From: Hyphomicrobiales bacterium
GTDB lineage: Bacteria > Pseudomonadota > Alphaproteobacteria > Rhizobiales > Rhizobiaceae
DNA: 64,000 nucleotides
Direction: 5' to 3'
NCBI GenBank assembly: GCA_900471925.1
Contig: UCGV01000005.1
Coordinates: 298,676 to 362,675, forward strand
Shown: positions 25,189 through 33,391 of the stretch, one piece after another
How the letters are laid out: the number at the start of each line of letters is the position of its first letter
How positions within the stretch are numbered: position 1 is the first letter of the stretch
Notes under the pieces: generated by a model
The model's input: only the letters and a program-made list of their open reading frames with translations
The model's database searches: none
Told to the model about the DNA's origin: nothing
Program-made: the position numbers and the translations under genes

Positions 25189-26283
25189 ATGACTGAGGTC
25201 GCCTGGAACCCGCTCTCCGCCGCACCCGCCTATCCGGCGGAACGTTACGCCGCACTTGCCAGCCGCATCGGCACGATCCTGAAGACTAACAATGATATTC
25301 TGCTGGTGCAGGCCGAGGCCGTCGTGGCACTCGAGGCGGTCGCAACCAGTCTTTCCAGACCCGGCCTTTCAGCCTTGAATGTCATTACCAGCCCCTATGG
25401 CGGCTGGTTCGGACAATGGCTGCGGCGTGGCGGTGCAAACGTTGCTGACGTCGTCGCTCGCCCCAGTCTGCCCATTGACGCGAAAGCGATTGCCGCAGCG
25501 CTCGACGCCGACCCGCGCATTGCCGTTCTCGCGCTGGTCCACGCGGAATCGGCAAGCGGCATTCTCAATCCATTGCCCGAGATCATCGCGCTTGCTCGGG
25601 CGCGGGGTATCGTCACCGTCGTCGATGCCGTCGCCTCCGTTGGCGGCCACGCGCTCGATGTCAGCGGGTCCGGCATCGATATCGCGGTCATCGGCCCGCA
25701 AAAGGCACTCGGCGGGCCGGCTGGCGTTTCCGCATTGTCGGTCAGCCCACGTGCCTGGGAGCTGATCCTGCGGGACGGTGCGCCACGCGATTCCATCCTG
25801 TCGCTTGCCGACCTGAAAACCTGGGTGGACGGCGGCCGTGGCGCTTTGCCGGGAACACCGGCGCCCCTGGAATTCTTCGCACTGGAAGCAGCGCTCCACC
25901 GTGTCGAGGCCGAAGGCATCGATCGGATCGTTGCCCGCCACCAGAGGGCGGCCTCTGCAAACCGCGCCGGCCTTCTCGCGCTTGGAGCCAGCCTTTGGGT
26001 GCCGGACGAACAGGCATCGAACCTGGTAACGACAGTTTCGGTGCCGGAGGGCGTCGAACCCGCTTCGCTGATCGGCCTTACGGCAAGCCTCGGTATCGAA
26101 TTGACGGCCGGTGTCGGTACCGGCTCGTCTCACCTCATACGATTGAACCATACGGGGCCGCGTGCCGCCTTCCAGACCGTGCTCGCAAATGTCGTAGGCT
26201 ATGGCTTGGGTCTGCGACGGGCGGGCCTTCCGGCCGATATCGGCGCCGCCTCGGAAGCGGTCGCGAAAGCCTATAGCGACTGA
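25189..26283 (+). CDS. Class V aminotransferase (PLP enzyme)
   Basis: A 364-residue pyridoxal-phosphate enzyme resembling alanine/serine-glyoxylate aminotransferases. Visible are the N-terminal AAVALEAVATSLSRPG-type cofactor-binding region, IVTVVDAVASVGGHALDVSG near residue 148 (the Asp that holds the PLP ring) and the cofactor lysine in IAVIGPQKALGGPAGV near residue 172. AAGGAG at 25177-25182 sits 6 bases before the ATG at 25189; an upstream ATG at 25174 overlaps the ATPase stop. Last gene of the peptide-type operon, so it may process an amino acid released from the imported substrate. Activity as a sulfur lyase is not excluded. Confidence 0.86.
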   Translation: MTEVAWNPLSAAPAYPAERYAALASRIGTILKTNNDILLVQAEAVVALEAVATSLSRPGLSALNVITSPYGGWFGQWLRRGGANVADVVARPSLPIDAKAIAAALDADPRIAVLALVHAESASGILNPLPEIIALARARGIVTVVDAVASVGGHALDVSGSGIDIAVIGPQKALGGPAGVSALSVSPRAWELILRDGAPRDSILSLADLKTWVDGGRGALPGTPAPLEFFALEAALHRVEAEGIDRIVARHQRAASANRAGLLALGASLWVPDEQASNLVTTVSVPEGVEPASLIGLTASLGIELTAGVGTGSSHLIRLNHTGPRAAFQTVLANVVGYGLGLRRAGLPADIGAASEAVAKAYSD

Positions 26284-26287
26284 TGGG

Positions 26288-26455
26288 TCAATACCAGGAG
26301 AGCGGCGTCGGCTGCCAGAAGAAGAGTTCTTCCTCCCGCAGGCTGCGCAGACGGCCTTCAGAGTCTCCGGCAGTTGCATTTGTGGATATTTCGAAAACGG
26401 CTTGCTCGTGGCTTCGCAAGAGCTTCGCGAGGAATGTTTTGAATGCCGTAAACAT
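26288..26455 (-). CDS. Small hypothetical protein (55 residues)
   Basis: A 55-codon frame starting at 26455 with a near-perfect ribosome-binding site, GGAGGT (complement of 26461-26466), 5 bases upstream. The protein begins MFTAFKTFLAKLLRSHEQAV, continues with GDSEGRLRSLREEELFF and ends WQPTPLSWY. It has an amphipathic basic N-terminus and an acidic/basic middle, somewhat like small rhizobial DUF3563/DUF1127-type proteins, but no family is assigned. It ends 4 bases from the convergent aminotransferase gene. The overlapping forward frames are arginine-rich and lack good start sites. Function unknown. Confidence 0.55.
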   Translation of the reverse strand: MFTAFKTFLAKLLRSHEQAVFEISTNATAGDSEGRLRSLREEELFFWQPTPLSWY

Positions 26456-26690
26456 ACGCCACCTCCGGGAAAAACCGCTGATGATCTTCGCACGGTTCGT
26501 GTGATCGCGATATATTGTCTACAAAATTACTATTCTAATTTGCGGCCTTGGCCTGCACGATGATACCCCGGCAAGAACGGCGCGCGAAAATACCCTCCTC
26601 CCGACGCCGCGCCAATCTGTCGCCGGCTCTTGAGAATCGGACCCATCCGATGCACGAAGGCACCAGGACGAACATGCCGAGGATATTCGA
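26456..26690. promoter_or_regulatory. Divergent region between small gene and phosphodiesterase gene
   Basis: An AT-rich segment, GATATATTGTCTACAAAATTACTATTC around 26508-26534 (described here by its ends GATATATTG and TACTATTC), lies between the two start codons and likely holds both promoters. GAGGA at 26679-26683 is the ribosome-binding site of the phosphodiesterase gene. No other structure seen. Confidence 0.3.
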
Positions 26691-27545
26691 ATGGCCGATA
26701 CAGGCGGGCTTCAGATAGAGTTTGAGGGCCATCCCACCTTGCTGAAATGGCATCGGCTGCGGCGGCGCATGGCCGATCCGCTTTTTTCCGCCGATGTCAT
26801 GGCCGAAGGCTTTGCGGCCGGCGCCTCGATGGAACTCGATCTCAGAGTGCGCGCCGATGGTGGTTTCGTCGTGCTGCATGACGAGGAGCTGGAAGGCGAG
26901 ACGACCGGCCACGGCCTCATTGCCCAGACGGGCCTTGCGGACCTGCGCAATGCGCGCATGAAAGAGGGCAATCGCCCTCTTCTTTTCAGCGAGGATCTGG
27001 CGGCCATGTTGCAATCGGCCCATCCGGACGCGTTGCTGCAGTTCGACATGAAGGATGACTATGCGGCAATCGGCGAAAAGGGCATTGCCCATCTGGCCGA
27101 GCATCTGCAGCAGATTTCGGCCTCCGTCATCGTCAGTGCCGGCAGTCTGGAGCTGATCCTGGCCGTCAAGCAGAAGCTGCCGCACCTGCGCCGGGGTATC
27201 GACCCTACCGACAAGCTCGGTGATCTCTGCAAGGCGGAAGGCTGGAAAGCGGTAGAGAAAGAATTGCTTGCCGATCTGCGCGGCCCGACGGAACCGGAGA
27301 CAATATACCTTTACTGGCCGATGCTACTGAATGCAGCAAAGGCCGGTCTCGACATGATTGCGCTCTGCCACAGCGAGGGCAAGAAGGTCGATGCCTGGAC
27401 CTTCACATTGAAGGATCCGGATGGCGGTTTCAGCGACGCGGAAGGGGAGAACTTTGCCGCCTTGATAAGCCTGAGGCCGGATCAGGTCACCACGGATGAA
27501 GCCCCGGCGACCGAGCGTGCATGGCTGAAGCGAATGGCAGGCTGA
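26691..27545 (+). CDS. Glycerophosphodiester phosphodiesterase-family protein (variant active site)
   Basis: A 284-residue TIM-barrel protein of the GDPD/PI-PLC-X-like superfamily. The metal-binding pattern ASMELDLRVRADGGFVVLHD near residues 45-65 is present, but the usual N-terminal HRG(A)...ENT catalytic block is replaced by KWHRLRRRMADPLFSADVMA. Later blocks are DALLQFDMKDDYAAIGEKGI and VDAWTFTLKD. It may hydrolyse an unusual phosphodiester or be catalytically altered. It converges with the inositol-monophosphatase-like gene with no gap, at the end of an ABC operon that carries a canonical GDPD. No signal peptide. Confidence 0.75.
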   Translation: MADTGGLQIEFEGHPTLLKWHRLRRRMADPLFSADVMAEGFAAGASMELDLRVRADGGFVVLHDEELEGETTGHGLIAQTGLADLRNARMKEGNRPLLFSEDLAAMLQSAHPDALLQFDMKDDYAAIGEKGIAHLAEHLQQISASVIVSAGSLELILAVKQKLPHLRRGIDPTDKLGDLCKAEGWKAVEKELLADLRGPTEPETIYLYWPMLLNAAKAGLDMIALCHSEGKKVDAWTFTLKDPDGGFSDAEGENFAALISLRPDQVTTDEAPATERAWLKRMAG

Positions 27546-28361
27546 TCAGCCCGCCAACCCCTCGAATTCGAGCAGGAAGGCGAATTCTTCGGCAAGACCT
27601 GGCGAATGGGCGATAACCGGGCCGCCGTGTTCGAGCAGCGTATCGACCGGCGGAATGGCGACCTTCGCACCGGCTTCGGCTGCAATCAAAGCGCCGGCAA
27701 GCATATCCCAGGCATTGAGGTGGCGCTCGTAGAACAAGTCTGCGACACCTTCGGCCACGCGCACGAGATCGACTGCCGCAGCGCCCATACGGCGGTAATC
27801 CATGCCGCGCTCATAGAGCCGCTTTGAGAGCGCTGCATAGTCGTCGAAGCTCGTCTTGCGCGAATGGCCTAATACGACGATCGCATTGGCTGGATCGTTT
27901 GTCTGCGCGGCCTGGATCGGCTTGCCTTCCTTGAAAGCGCCCCGGCCGCGGATTGCCGAGAAAACCTGATCGTAGGCGGCATCATAGACAACGCCAATCT
28001 CTATCCTGCCCTCGAATACGAAAGCGATGGACACACCCCAGTGGCGGAAGCCCCTGATGTAATTGGTGGTGCCATCGATGGGATCGACCACCCAGGTGCC
28101 GGCCGCGCCGGATTGACCGCCAGTCTCCTCACCCATGAACGTATCGTCGGGAAACCGCGCCAGCAGCCCTTCACGGATCGCCTGTTCTGCCTGCCTGTCT
28201 GCGACGGTAACGAAATCCTGCAATCCCTTGTTTTCGACATGCAGTGCGCCAGGGTTTCCTTCGCGCCTGAAGCGCGCGGCCTCACGTCCAACCTTGCGGG
28301 CCACGTCGATTGCGACCTCCGCCCGTGCGGCAAGCGCGGAGGCATCGAATGCGGAATTCAT
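27546..28361 (-). CDS. Inositol monophosphatase-family protein
   Basis: Mg-dependent sugar/inositol phosphate phosphatase of 271 residues. The three family metal sites are visible: MGEETGG near residue 78, WVVDPIDGTTNYIRGFRHWG near residues 92-111, and LNAWDMLAGALIAAEAGAKV near residue 215. Relatives dephosphorylate inositol-1-phosphate, histidinol phosphate or fructose-1,6-bisphosphate. Its start overlaps the end of the LacI gene by one base, so it closes the operon of binding protein, permeases, ATPase, GDPD and LacI regulator. In this setting it most likely dephosphorylates the product of the phosphodiesterase, as AccG does in agrocinopine catabolism; this is inference. Confidence 0.88.
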   Translation of the reverse strand: MNSAFDASALAARAEVAIDVARKVGREAARFRREGNPGALHVENKGLQDFVTVADRQAEQAIREGLLARFPDDTFMGEETGGQSGAAGTWVVDPIDGTTNYIRGFRHWGVSIAFVFEGRIEIGVVYDAAYDQVFSAIRGRGAFKEGKPIQAAQTNDPANAIVVLGHSRKTSFDDYAALSKRLYERGMDYRRMGAAAVDLVRVAEGVADLFYERHLNAWDMLAGALIAAEAGAKVAIPPVDTLLEHGGPVIAHSPGLAEEFAFLLEFEGLAG

Positions 28362-29368
28362 CAGGCAGTCCTTCTTCTAATCAGCGTCACGGGCGTGAAT
28401 TCGACGCGGGCGGTCATATCCGGTTCGGCCATACGGCTCATCAGCAGATCGACGGCTTGCTCGGCCTGGAAATCGCAGGGCTGGCGGACTGTCGTGAGGT
28501 CGTAGGCAGCCCAGCTCGCCTGAGGAATGTCGTCATGGCCTATGATGCGGAGCGGCGGATGGTCCTCGCGGCCAAGCCCCTTCATCACCCTGTCGATGAC
28601 GCCACAGGCCATGTAATCGTTGGCGCAGAACAGCCCGTCTATGCCCTCCGAAACAAGGTCTGCTGCGGCATCGTAGCCGCTCTGATAGTTGTTGACCTTC
28701 AGCTCGATCATGCGCGGTTCGATACCGAGCTGACGGCAAGCCGCCATGAAGGCTTCGCTGCGCCGCCTCGCCGTATAGGAAATGCCGGGAGCGGCCATGA
28801 CCGCCGGTGCCTTCACGCCGGTTTCGACCAGATGCGTGGCGGCCAGATGCCCGGCCATGCGATCATCGGAGATGATACGGTCGACGAAAGGAATATCGTC
28901 TCCCTTATTGATGAGCACGATCGGCACACCTTCGGCAGCACATTGCTCGCAGATCTCCGTCGGCGGCGCATCCGATGTGACGATGACGCCGGAGACGGCA
29001 TAGTGCAGCAGTTGGCCGATGACCGTTGAGGTATCCGCCTCCTTCGACGTCGGCAGCAGGATGGGCCGGAAATTGCGGGCAATCAGCACGCGCGCCAGAT
29101 GCTCGATCTGCATCGTGCGGAACGGATTGTCGAGACCGGCGGCAACGACGCCGACAAGGTCGGAGCGCTTGTTGGTCAAGCTGCGCGCGAGATAGTTGAC
29201 CCGGTAGCCGAGGTCCTTGGCGGCCTGATAGACCTTTTCGCGCGTCTTCGGCGACACGCTGGCATCAGGCGTGAAAGCGCGCGAAACGGCAGCGCGAGAG
29301 ACACCTGCCACACGCGCCACGTCGAAAGACGTGACCTTTCTCGGCCCTTTGTTATCCTTGTCTGCCAT
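28361..29368 (-). CDS. LacI-family transcriptional regulator of phosphodiester operon
   Basis: A 335-residue repressor with the LacI helix-turn-helix and hinge at residues 10-60 (VTSFDVARVAGVSRAAVSRA, VSPKTREKVYQAAKDLGYRV) and a periplasmic-binding-like effector domain (DLVGVVAAGLDNPFRTMQIE, GIDGLFCANDYMACGVIDRV). Start set at 29368, with AGGGA 8 bases upstream; an ATG at 29377 is too close to that site. It overlaps the end of the GDPD gene by 17 bases. It probably represses its own operon through the CG-centred dyad at 34875-34890. Ligand likely a sugar/inositol phosphate or its phosphodiester. Confidence 0.9.
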   Translation of the reverse strand: MADKDNKGPRKVTSFDVARVAGVSRAAVSRAFTPDASVSPKTREKVYQAAKDLGYRVNYLARSLTNKRSDLVGVVAAGLDNPFRTMQIEHLARVLIARNFRPILLPTSKEADTSTVIGQLLHYAVSGVIVTSDAPPTEICEQCAAEGVPIVLINKGDDIPFVDRIISDDRMAGHLAATHLVETGVKAPAVMAAPGISYTARRRSEAFMAACRQLGIEPRMIELKVNNYQSGYDAAADLVSEGIDGLFCANDYMACGVIDRVMKGLGREDHPPLRIIGHDDIPQASWAAYDLTTVRQPCDFQAEQAVDLLMSRMAEPDMTARVEFTPVTLIRRRTA

Positions 29369-30125
29369 GCTTCTCATCCCTGGCGGTCGGGCGCATCAGA
29401 TCGGGCAAATCCGTACAGATGCCGAGGACCGGAAGCTTCATGATGTCGGAAAGAATTGCCGGCCGTTCCTCGTGCCAGAGCACGATCTCGCGTCCCTCAT
29501 TGAAGGCTCTCTGCATCAGCGCTTCGGTGACCAGATCCTGCGGGCGTTCACCGGCCCGTTCCCAACAAAGGTGGAGAATATCGGCGCCGGCCTCATCACC
29601 AGCCGCGTGCGGATCGTGGCCGACGCGGATCAGCACCGAGAGCGGATAATCGCAGCCGGCTTCGCGAAGCTCGCGCACCTGTGCGGCATCGAAGGAGCCG
29701 AGACACGCGAAGCGCTGGTTCTTGTCGCGCAAATGCTTCCAGCACAGAAGCCCGGTGCCCGGCGCCTTCAGTTCAATGTAGAGGCCGGTATTGGTCTGCC
29801 GTCCGAGAGCGGCAACCGCCTCGAAGGTCGGGACATTGACGCCGTCGAGGGCTGCAAGCTCTGCTGCCGTCATCTCCGAAATGCGTCTGTCTATACCGAA
29901 GACGCGCTCGAGATGATCGTCGTGCGAGACCACGACCACGCCGTCCTTGGTCAGCTGCGTATCGAGCTCCCACATTTCGGCGCCGAGTTCGGCCGCGCGC
30001 TGGAAGGCTTCCAGCGTATTTTCGCGCTCATGACCGCTCGCACCGCGATGCCCGATGCAGAAGGGCAGGTTACCCTTGCCCGAAGGCCAGCCGTAACGTT
30101 CGAAGAAAGACGAGAAATCACGCAT
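29352..30125 (-). CDS. Glycerophosphodiester phosphodiesterase (UgpQ-like)
   Basis: Cytoplasmic phosphodiesterase of 257 residues. The active site is intact: FCIGHRGASGHERENTLEAF near residue 25 (HRG and the ENT pattern), ELGAEMWELDTQLTKDGVVV with metal-binding Glu and Asp, and SHDDHLERVFG with the second catalytic His near residue 71. The distal blocks LYIELKAPGTGLLCW and ICTDLPDLM are also typical. No signal peptide, so it acts on imported diesters. It sits 3 bases after the ATPase gene and before the LacI regulator and phosphatase genes, implying hydrolysis of the transported substrate to an alcohol and a phosphomonoester. Confidence 0.92.
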   Translation of the reverse strand: MRDFSSFFERYGWPSGKGNLPFCIGHRGASGHERENTLEAFQRAAELGAEMWELDTQLTKDGVVVVSHDDHLERVFGIDRRISEMTAAELAALDGVNVPTFEAVAALGRQTNTGLYIELKAPGTGLLCWKHLRDKNQRFACLGSFDAAQVRELREAGCDYPLSVLIRVGHDPHAAGDEAGADILHLCWERAGERPQDLVTEALMQRAFNEGREIVLWHEERPAILSDIMKLPVLGICTDLPDLMRPTARDEKHGRQG

Positions 30126-30128
30126 TGT

Positions 30129-31178
30129 TCAGAGCCTCCGGCCGTCATCGTCGAAAACGAATACGCCCTTGCTGTCGATTGCCCATTTCACCTCGTCACC
30201 GACGGTGACGTCGTTACGAACAGGCTGGATGGAACGCAGCAGCGAACCGCCGGCGATCTGCACATCGTAGAGATTTTCGCGGCCCTGCGTTTCAGCGAAG
30301 GTGACCTTGCCGACAACGGAGACATCACCGGCCGGATTGAAATGTTCCGGGCGCACGCCGAGCGTCAGCTTGGTACCTTCGGCGGCCTTGATCGACACCG
30401 GTACGCGGATCTCGCTCTCCGGCATGGCGAAAGAGCCCTCCTTCATCACGCCGCGCAGGAATGTAATCGGCGGGTTACCAAGGAAACCGGCAACGAAGGC
30501 CGTACGCGGATCATTGTACATGTCCGCCGGCGTGGCGAGCTGAACGATCTCGCCTTCCTTCATGATGGCGATGCGGTCGCACATGCTCATCGCCTCCACC
30601 TGATCGTGCGTGACGAGAATGGCGGTGATGCCGGTCTCACGCTGGATACGGCGGATCTCAGAGCGCATTTCGAGGCGCAGCTTCGCGTCCAGGTTTGCCA
30701 AGGGTTCATCAAGCAGCAGCACATCCGGCTTGCGGATGAGAGCGCGGGCAAGGGCGACGCGCTGCTGCTGGCCACCGGAAAGCTGCGCGGGGCGGCGCTC
30801 CATCAGGTTACCGATATGCACGAGGCCGGAAATACGCTCGACCTCCTTGCGGATATCGGCCGCATTGACGCCTTTGACCTTCAGCGGAAAGCCGATATTT
30901 TCGGCGACCGTCATATGCGGATAGAGCGCGTAGGACTGGAAAACGACGCCGACATTGCGCATCTGGCTCGGCAGGTCGGTGACGTCGCGATCGCCGAAGA
31001 GAATGCGCCCGCCAGTCGGACGATGAATGCCGCAGATGGCAAACAGCGTCGTCGATTTACCGCAGCCGGAGGGGCCGAGCAGCGCCAGCATTTCGCCGCT
31101 GCCGACTTCGAGCTTCATATTCTCGATGACTTTGGTGGAGCCGAAGCTCTTCGAGAAATTGTCGAGGAGGATGCGCAT
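30129..31178 (-). CDS. ABC transporter ATP-binding protein (UgpC/MalK type)
   Basis: Cytoplasmic ATPase of 349 residues of the CUT1 group. Walker A is GPSGCGKST near residue 35, the Q-loop is VVFQSYALYPHMTV, the signature is LSGGQQQRVALARALI near residue 133, Walker B is VLLLDEPLANLDAKLR, and the H-loop is VTHDQVEAMSM. The C-terminal 110 residues form the TOBE/MalK regulatory domain (LTLGVRPEHFNPAGDVSVVG). Its start overlaps the preceding permease stop by one base. With UgpC-type context and GDPD next, a glycerophosphodiester-like substrate is plausible. Confidence 0.94.
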   Translation of the reverse strand: MRILLDNFSKSFGSTKVIENMKLEVGSGEMLALLGPSGCGKSTTLFAICGIHRPTGGRILFGDRDVTDLPSQMRNVGVVFQSYALYPHMTVAENIGFPLKVKGVNAADIRKEVERISGLVHIGNLMERRPAQLSGGQQQRVALARALIRKPDVLLLDEPLANLDAKLRLEMRSEIRRIQRETGITAILVTHDQVEAMSMCDRIAIMKEGEIVQLATPADMYNDPRTAFVAGFLGNPPITFLRGVMKEGSFAMPESEIRVPVSIKAAEGTKLTLGVRPEHFNPAGDVSVVGKVTFAETQGRENLYDVQIAGGSLLRSIQPVRNDVTVGDEVKWAIDSKGVFVFDDDGRRL

Positions 31179-32020
31179 CAGCCTTTGCTCCCGCCGCCAT
31201 AGATGTTCATGAGATATTTGTGAAAGAGTGCGTAGGCGATCAGAACCGGAATGACGTAGAACACGCCGACCGCCTTGAACATGTTGAAATCATAGTTGTT
31301 GTCGTCGCCGAGGAAGCCGGCGAGATAGACCGAGAGCACCTGCACCTGATTGCCGGGTGCCAGCACCTGCGGCAGGATATATTCGCCCCAGCCGGACAGG
31401 AACGAGAAGAGGCCGAGCGCCATGATGCCGGGGCCGACCTGGGGCAGGACGAGGCTGCGCCAGACGCGGAAACGAGAGGCGCCATCAACGACGCCGGCCA
31501 TTTCGATTTCCCAGGGCACGGTGTCGTAGAAGCCCTTCATCAGCCAGATGCCGAGCGGCAGATCGATTGCCGCCTTCACCAGGATGACGCCGATCAGCGA
31601 ATTATAGAGGCCGATCATCTGCAGCACGATGAAGATGGCGATGATCAGCGTCACCGATGGGAAGGCATGCAGCACCATCACGCCTGCAAGAAAGAAGCCG
31701 CGCGCCGGGACGTTAAGCCGCGACAGCACATAGCCGGCCATCGACGAGACGATGACGACAACGCTCGTGGTGCTGGCTGCGAAAAGCAGCGTGTTGAGCG
31801 TCACGACCCAGATATTTGGCTTGCCCTCAGTCGTCTGCCACAGGAAGCGCCACGGCTGGAGGGTGAAGCCTGACGGCACGAGCGAGCCTGCCTCCTTCAC
31901 CGTTACCGTGTCGACGAAGAAATAGACATACATCAAAAGCAGCGGCAGGCTGACGACCGCCAGCGTGGCAATGACGGGCCAGCTGCTGAAATTCGCGGAA
32001 GGTTGCGCTTTTTCGGCCAT
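31178..32020 (-). CDS. ABC sugar permease, MalG type
   Basis: Inner-membrane permease of 280 residues with six predicted helices. The first helix is VIATLAVVSLPLLLMYVYFF. The cytoplasmic EAA loop is YDTVPWEIEMAGVVDGASRF near residue 180, followed by WRSLVLPQVGPGIMALGLFS. It couples with the MalF-type subunit encoded 2 bases upstream and with the ATPase that starts at its stop. Part of the phosphodiester-type uptake operon. Confidence 0.92.
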   Translation of the reverse strand: MAEKAQPSANFSSWPVIATLAVVSLPLLLMYVYFFVDTVTVKEAGSLVPSGFTLQPWRFLWQTTEGKPNIWVVTLNTLLFAASTTSVVVIVSSMAGYVLSRLNVPARGFFLAGVMVLHAFPSVTLIIAIFIVLQMIGLYNSLIGVILVKAAIDLPLGIWLMKGFYDTVPWEIEMAGVVDGASRFRVWRSLVLPQVGPGIMALGLFSFLSGWGEYILPQVLAPGNQVQVLSVYLAGFLGDDNNYDFNMFKAVGVFYVIPVLIAYALFHKYLMNIYGGGSKG

Positions 32021-32022
32021 GC

Positions 32023-33324
32023 TCAGTCCTCGATCAGCGGCTTGGCGACAAGCGTGCCGTAGTTAAAGATGCGCAGATAGATCAGCGACAATGTCACGCC
32101 GATGACCACAAGCACGAGGGCCATGGCGGCGCCCAGCCCATATTCGAGGTTGCCGGCATAGTTGTTGAGCGCCGTGTGATAGGCCGCGAGCGCCCAGATC
32201 TCCGTCGCCCTGCCCGGTCCACCGTTTGTCGAAAGCAGGATTTCGTTGAAGGAGGCGAGCAGCGAGAGCGTCTGGTAGCAGGTGACGAAGAGGATCGGCC
32301 AGCGCATCTGCGGCAGGATGATGTAGCGGATCTGCTGCCAGCGCGATGCGCCATCGACCTCGCTCGCATAGAACTGGCTCTTCGGAATGGCTTTCATCGC
32401 GGATGAAAAGACCAGCATGCCCATGGAGGCGCCGATGAAGCCGTTGATCATGACGACGAAGACCCAGGCATTGAAGGCATTGTCGAGCAGGTAATTCTTC
32501 GGCGGATAGCCGAAATTGCCCATTAGCGTGGAAATGAAGCCGGTATCCCAGGCGAGCCACTTCCAGAGCATCACATAGATCACGACGGGCGTGATGCGCG
32601 GCAACAGCCAGACACCGCGGAAGAAGGATGCGGGTGCGGCCGGCATATAATGCGTCCAGATGGCAAGCAGCAGCGCGTAGCCGACATTGAAGATGACCAG
32701 CACCAGTGCGACATAGAGCACGGTGTTGAATAGCACGCGGGCCATATCGGGCGACGAGGCCATGCGCGAGAAATTGTCCGTCGTCCAGACCCATCCCGTA
32801 TAGGTTGCCTTGGCAACAGCATCCTTCTGTTCCGGCGTCAGCTTGAAGCCGAGCGTATCAAGGGCGGCGAAGAGCTCATCCTTGCTGTCGAAGCGCGCAT
32901 TGACGACCGAGCGGTTGAACTGGTCGGAGATCTGCTTGACCTCGCGCGTCGAAGGACGGTCATTGAGATCCTTGATCATGCGCTCGATTTCGCGGCGTGA
33001 CGGAAAGACCTCGCTCATATGCTTTTCGCGCAGTTCCGAGACGATGCCGGAGGAAAGGTTCAGCCCTTCGACGGCCTTCAGGCCGGCCTCGTCGATCGTG
33101 TAGCGCGGCTCGCCGAGCTGATCGGCGATATCGGGCATCGTGGATTTGAGCGTGATCAGCGAATTCGGCGCGACCTGGTAGACGCCGCCGGAAATGCCGG
33201 TCGCGGTGGTCATGTTCGTCATCGAAAAGACCGCTGTCAGAACGACCGGCAGCAGGAAAAACAGGATGATCATGATCGCTGCGGGCGCGATCATCACCAG
33301 CCCGAGCGTTCTGGACGATTTCAT
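32023..33324 (-). CDS. ABC sugar permease, MalF type with large periplasmic insert
   Basis: Inner-membrane permease of 433 residues. After the first helix (VMIAPAAIMIILFFLLPVVL) there is a periplasmic region of roughly 140 residues (about 35-180, including ELREKHMSEVFPSRREIERM), longer than in common 300-residue MalF-type permeases and reminiscent of the MalF P2 loop. The membrane core follows, with the EAA loop FYASEVDGASRWQQIRYIIL near residue 325. It lies after the binding-protein gene and a GC-rich hairpin. The insert may contact the binding protein. Confidence 0.9.
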   Translation of the reverse strand: MKSSRTLGLVMIAPAAIMIILFFLLPVVLTAVFSMTNMTTATGISGGVYQVAPNSLITLKSTMPDIADQLGEPRYTIDEAGLKAVEGLNLSSGIVSELREKHMSEVFPSRREIERMIKDLNDRPSTREVKQISDQFNRSVVNARFDSKDELFAALDTLGFKLTPEQKDAVAKATYTGWVWTTDNFSRMASSPDMARVLFNTVLYVALVLVIFNVGYALLLAIWTHYMPAAPASFFRGVWLLPRITPVVIYVMLWKWLAWDTGFISTLMGNFGYPPKNYLLDNAFNAWVFVVMINGFIGASMGMLVFSSAMKAIPKSQFYASEVDGASRWQQIRYIILPQMRWPILFVTCYQTLSLLASFNEILLSTNGGPGRATEIWALAAYHTALNNYAGNLEYGLGAAMALVLVVIGVTLSLIYLRIFNYGTLVAKPLIED

Positions 33325-33348
33325 GGAAGTCCCCTCTTGGACGACGAT

Positions 33349-33377
33349 CCGGGAGGCGGCATGCGGCCGCCTCCCGG
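33349..33377 (-). promoter_or_regulatory. Intercistronic hairpin after binding-protein gene
   Basis: CCGGGAGGCGGC (33349-33360) and GCCGCCTCCCGG (33366-33377) form a perfect 12-bp stem with a 5-base loop, between the binding-protein stop and the permease start. No T-run; likely stabilises the upstream message and lowers permease expression. Confidence 0.6.
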
Positions 33378-33391
33378 CAAATACGTCGATC

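Noticed and set aside
29271..31202. A 643-codon forward frame
   Set aside because: It lies opposite the GDPD and UgpC-type genes, whose motifs are intact; the forward translation has no recognisable domain.
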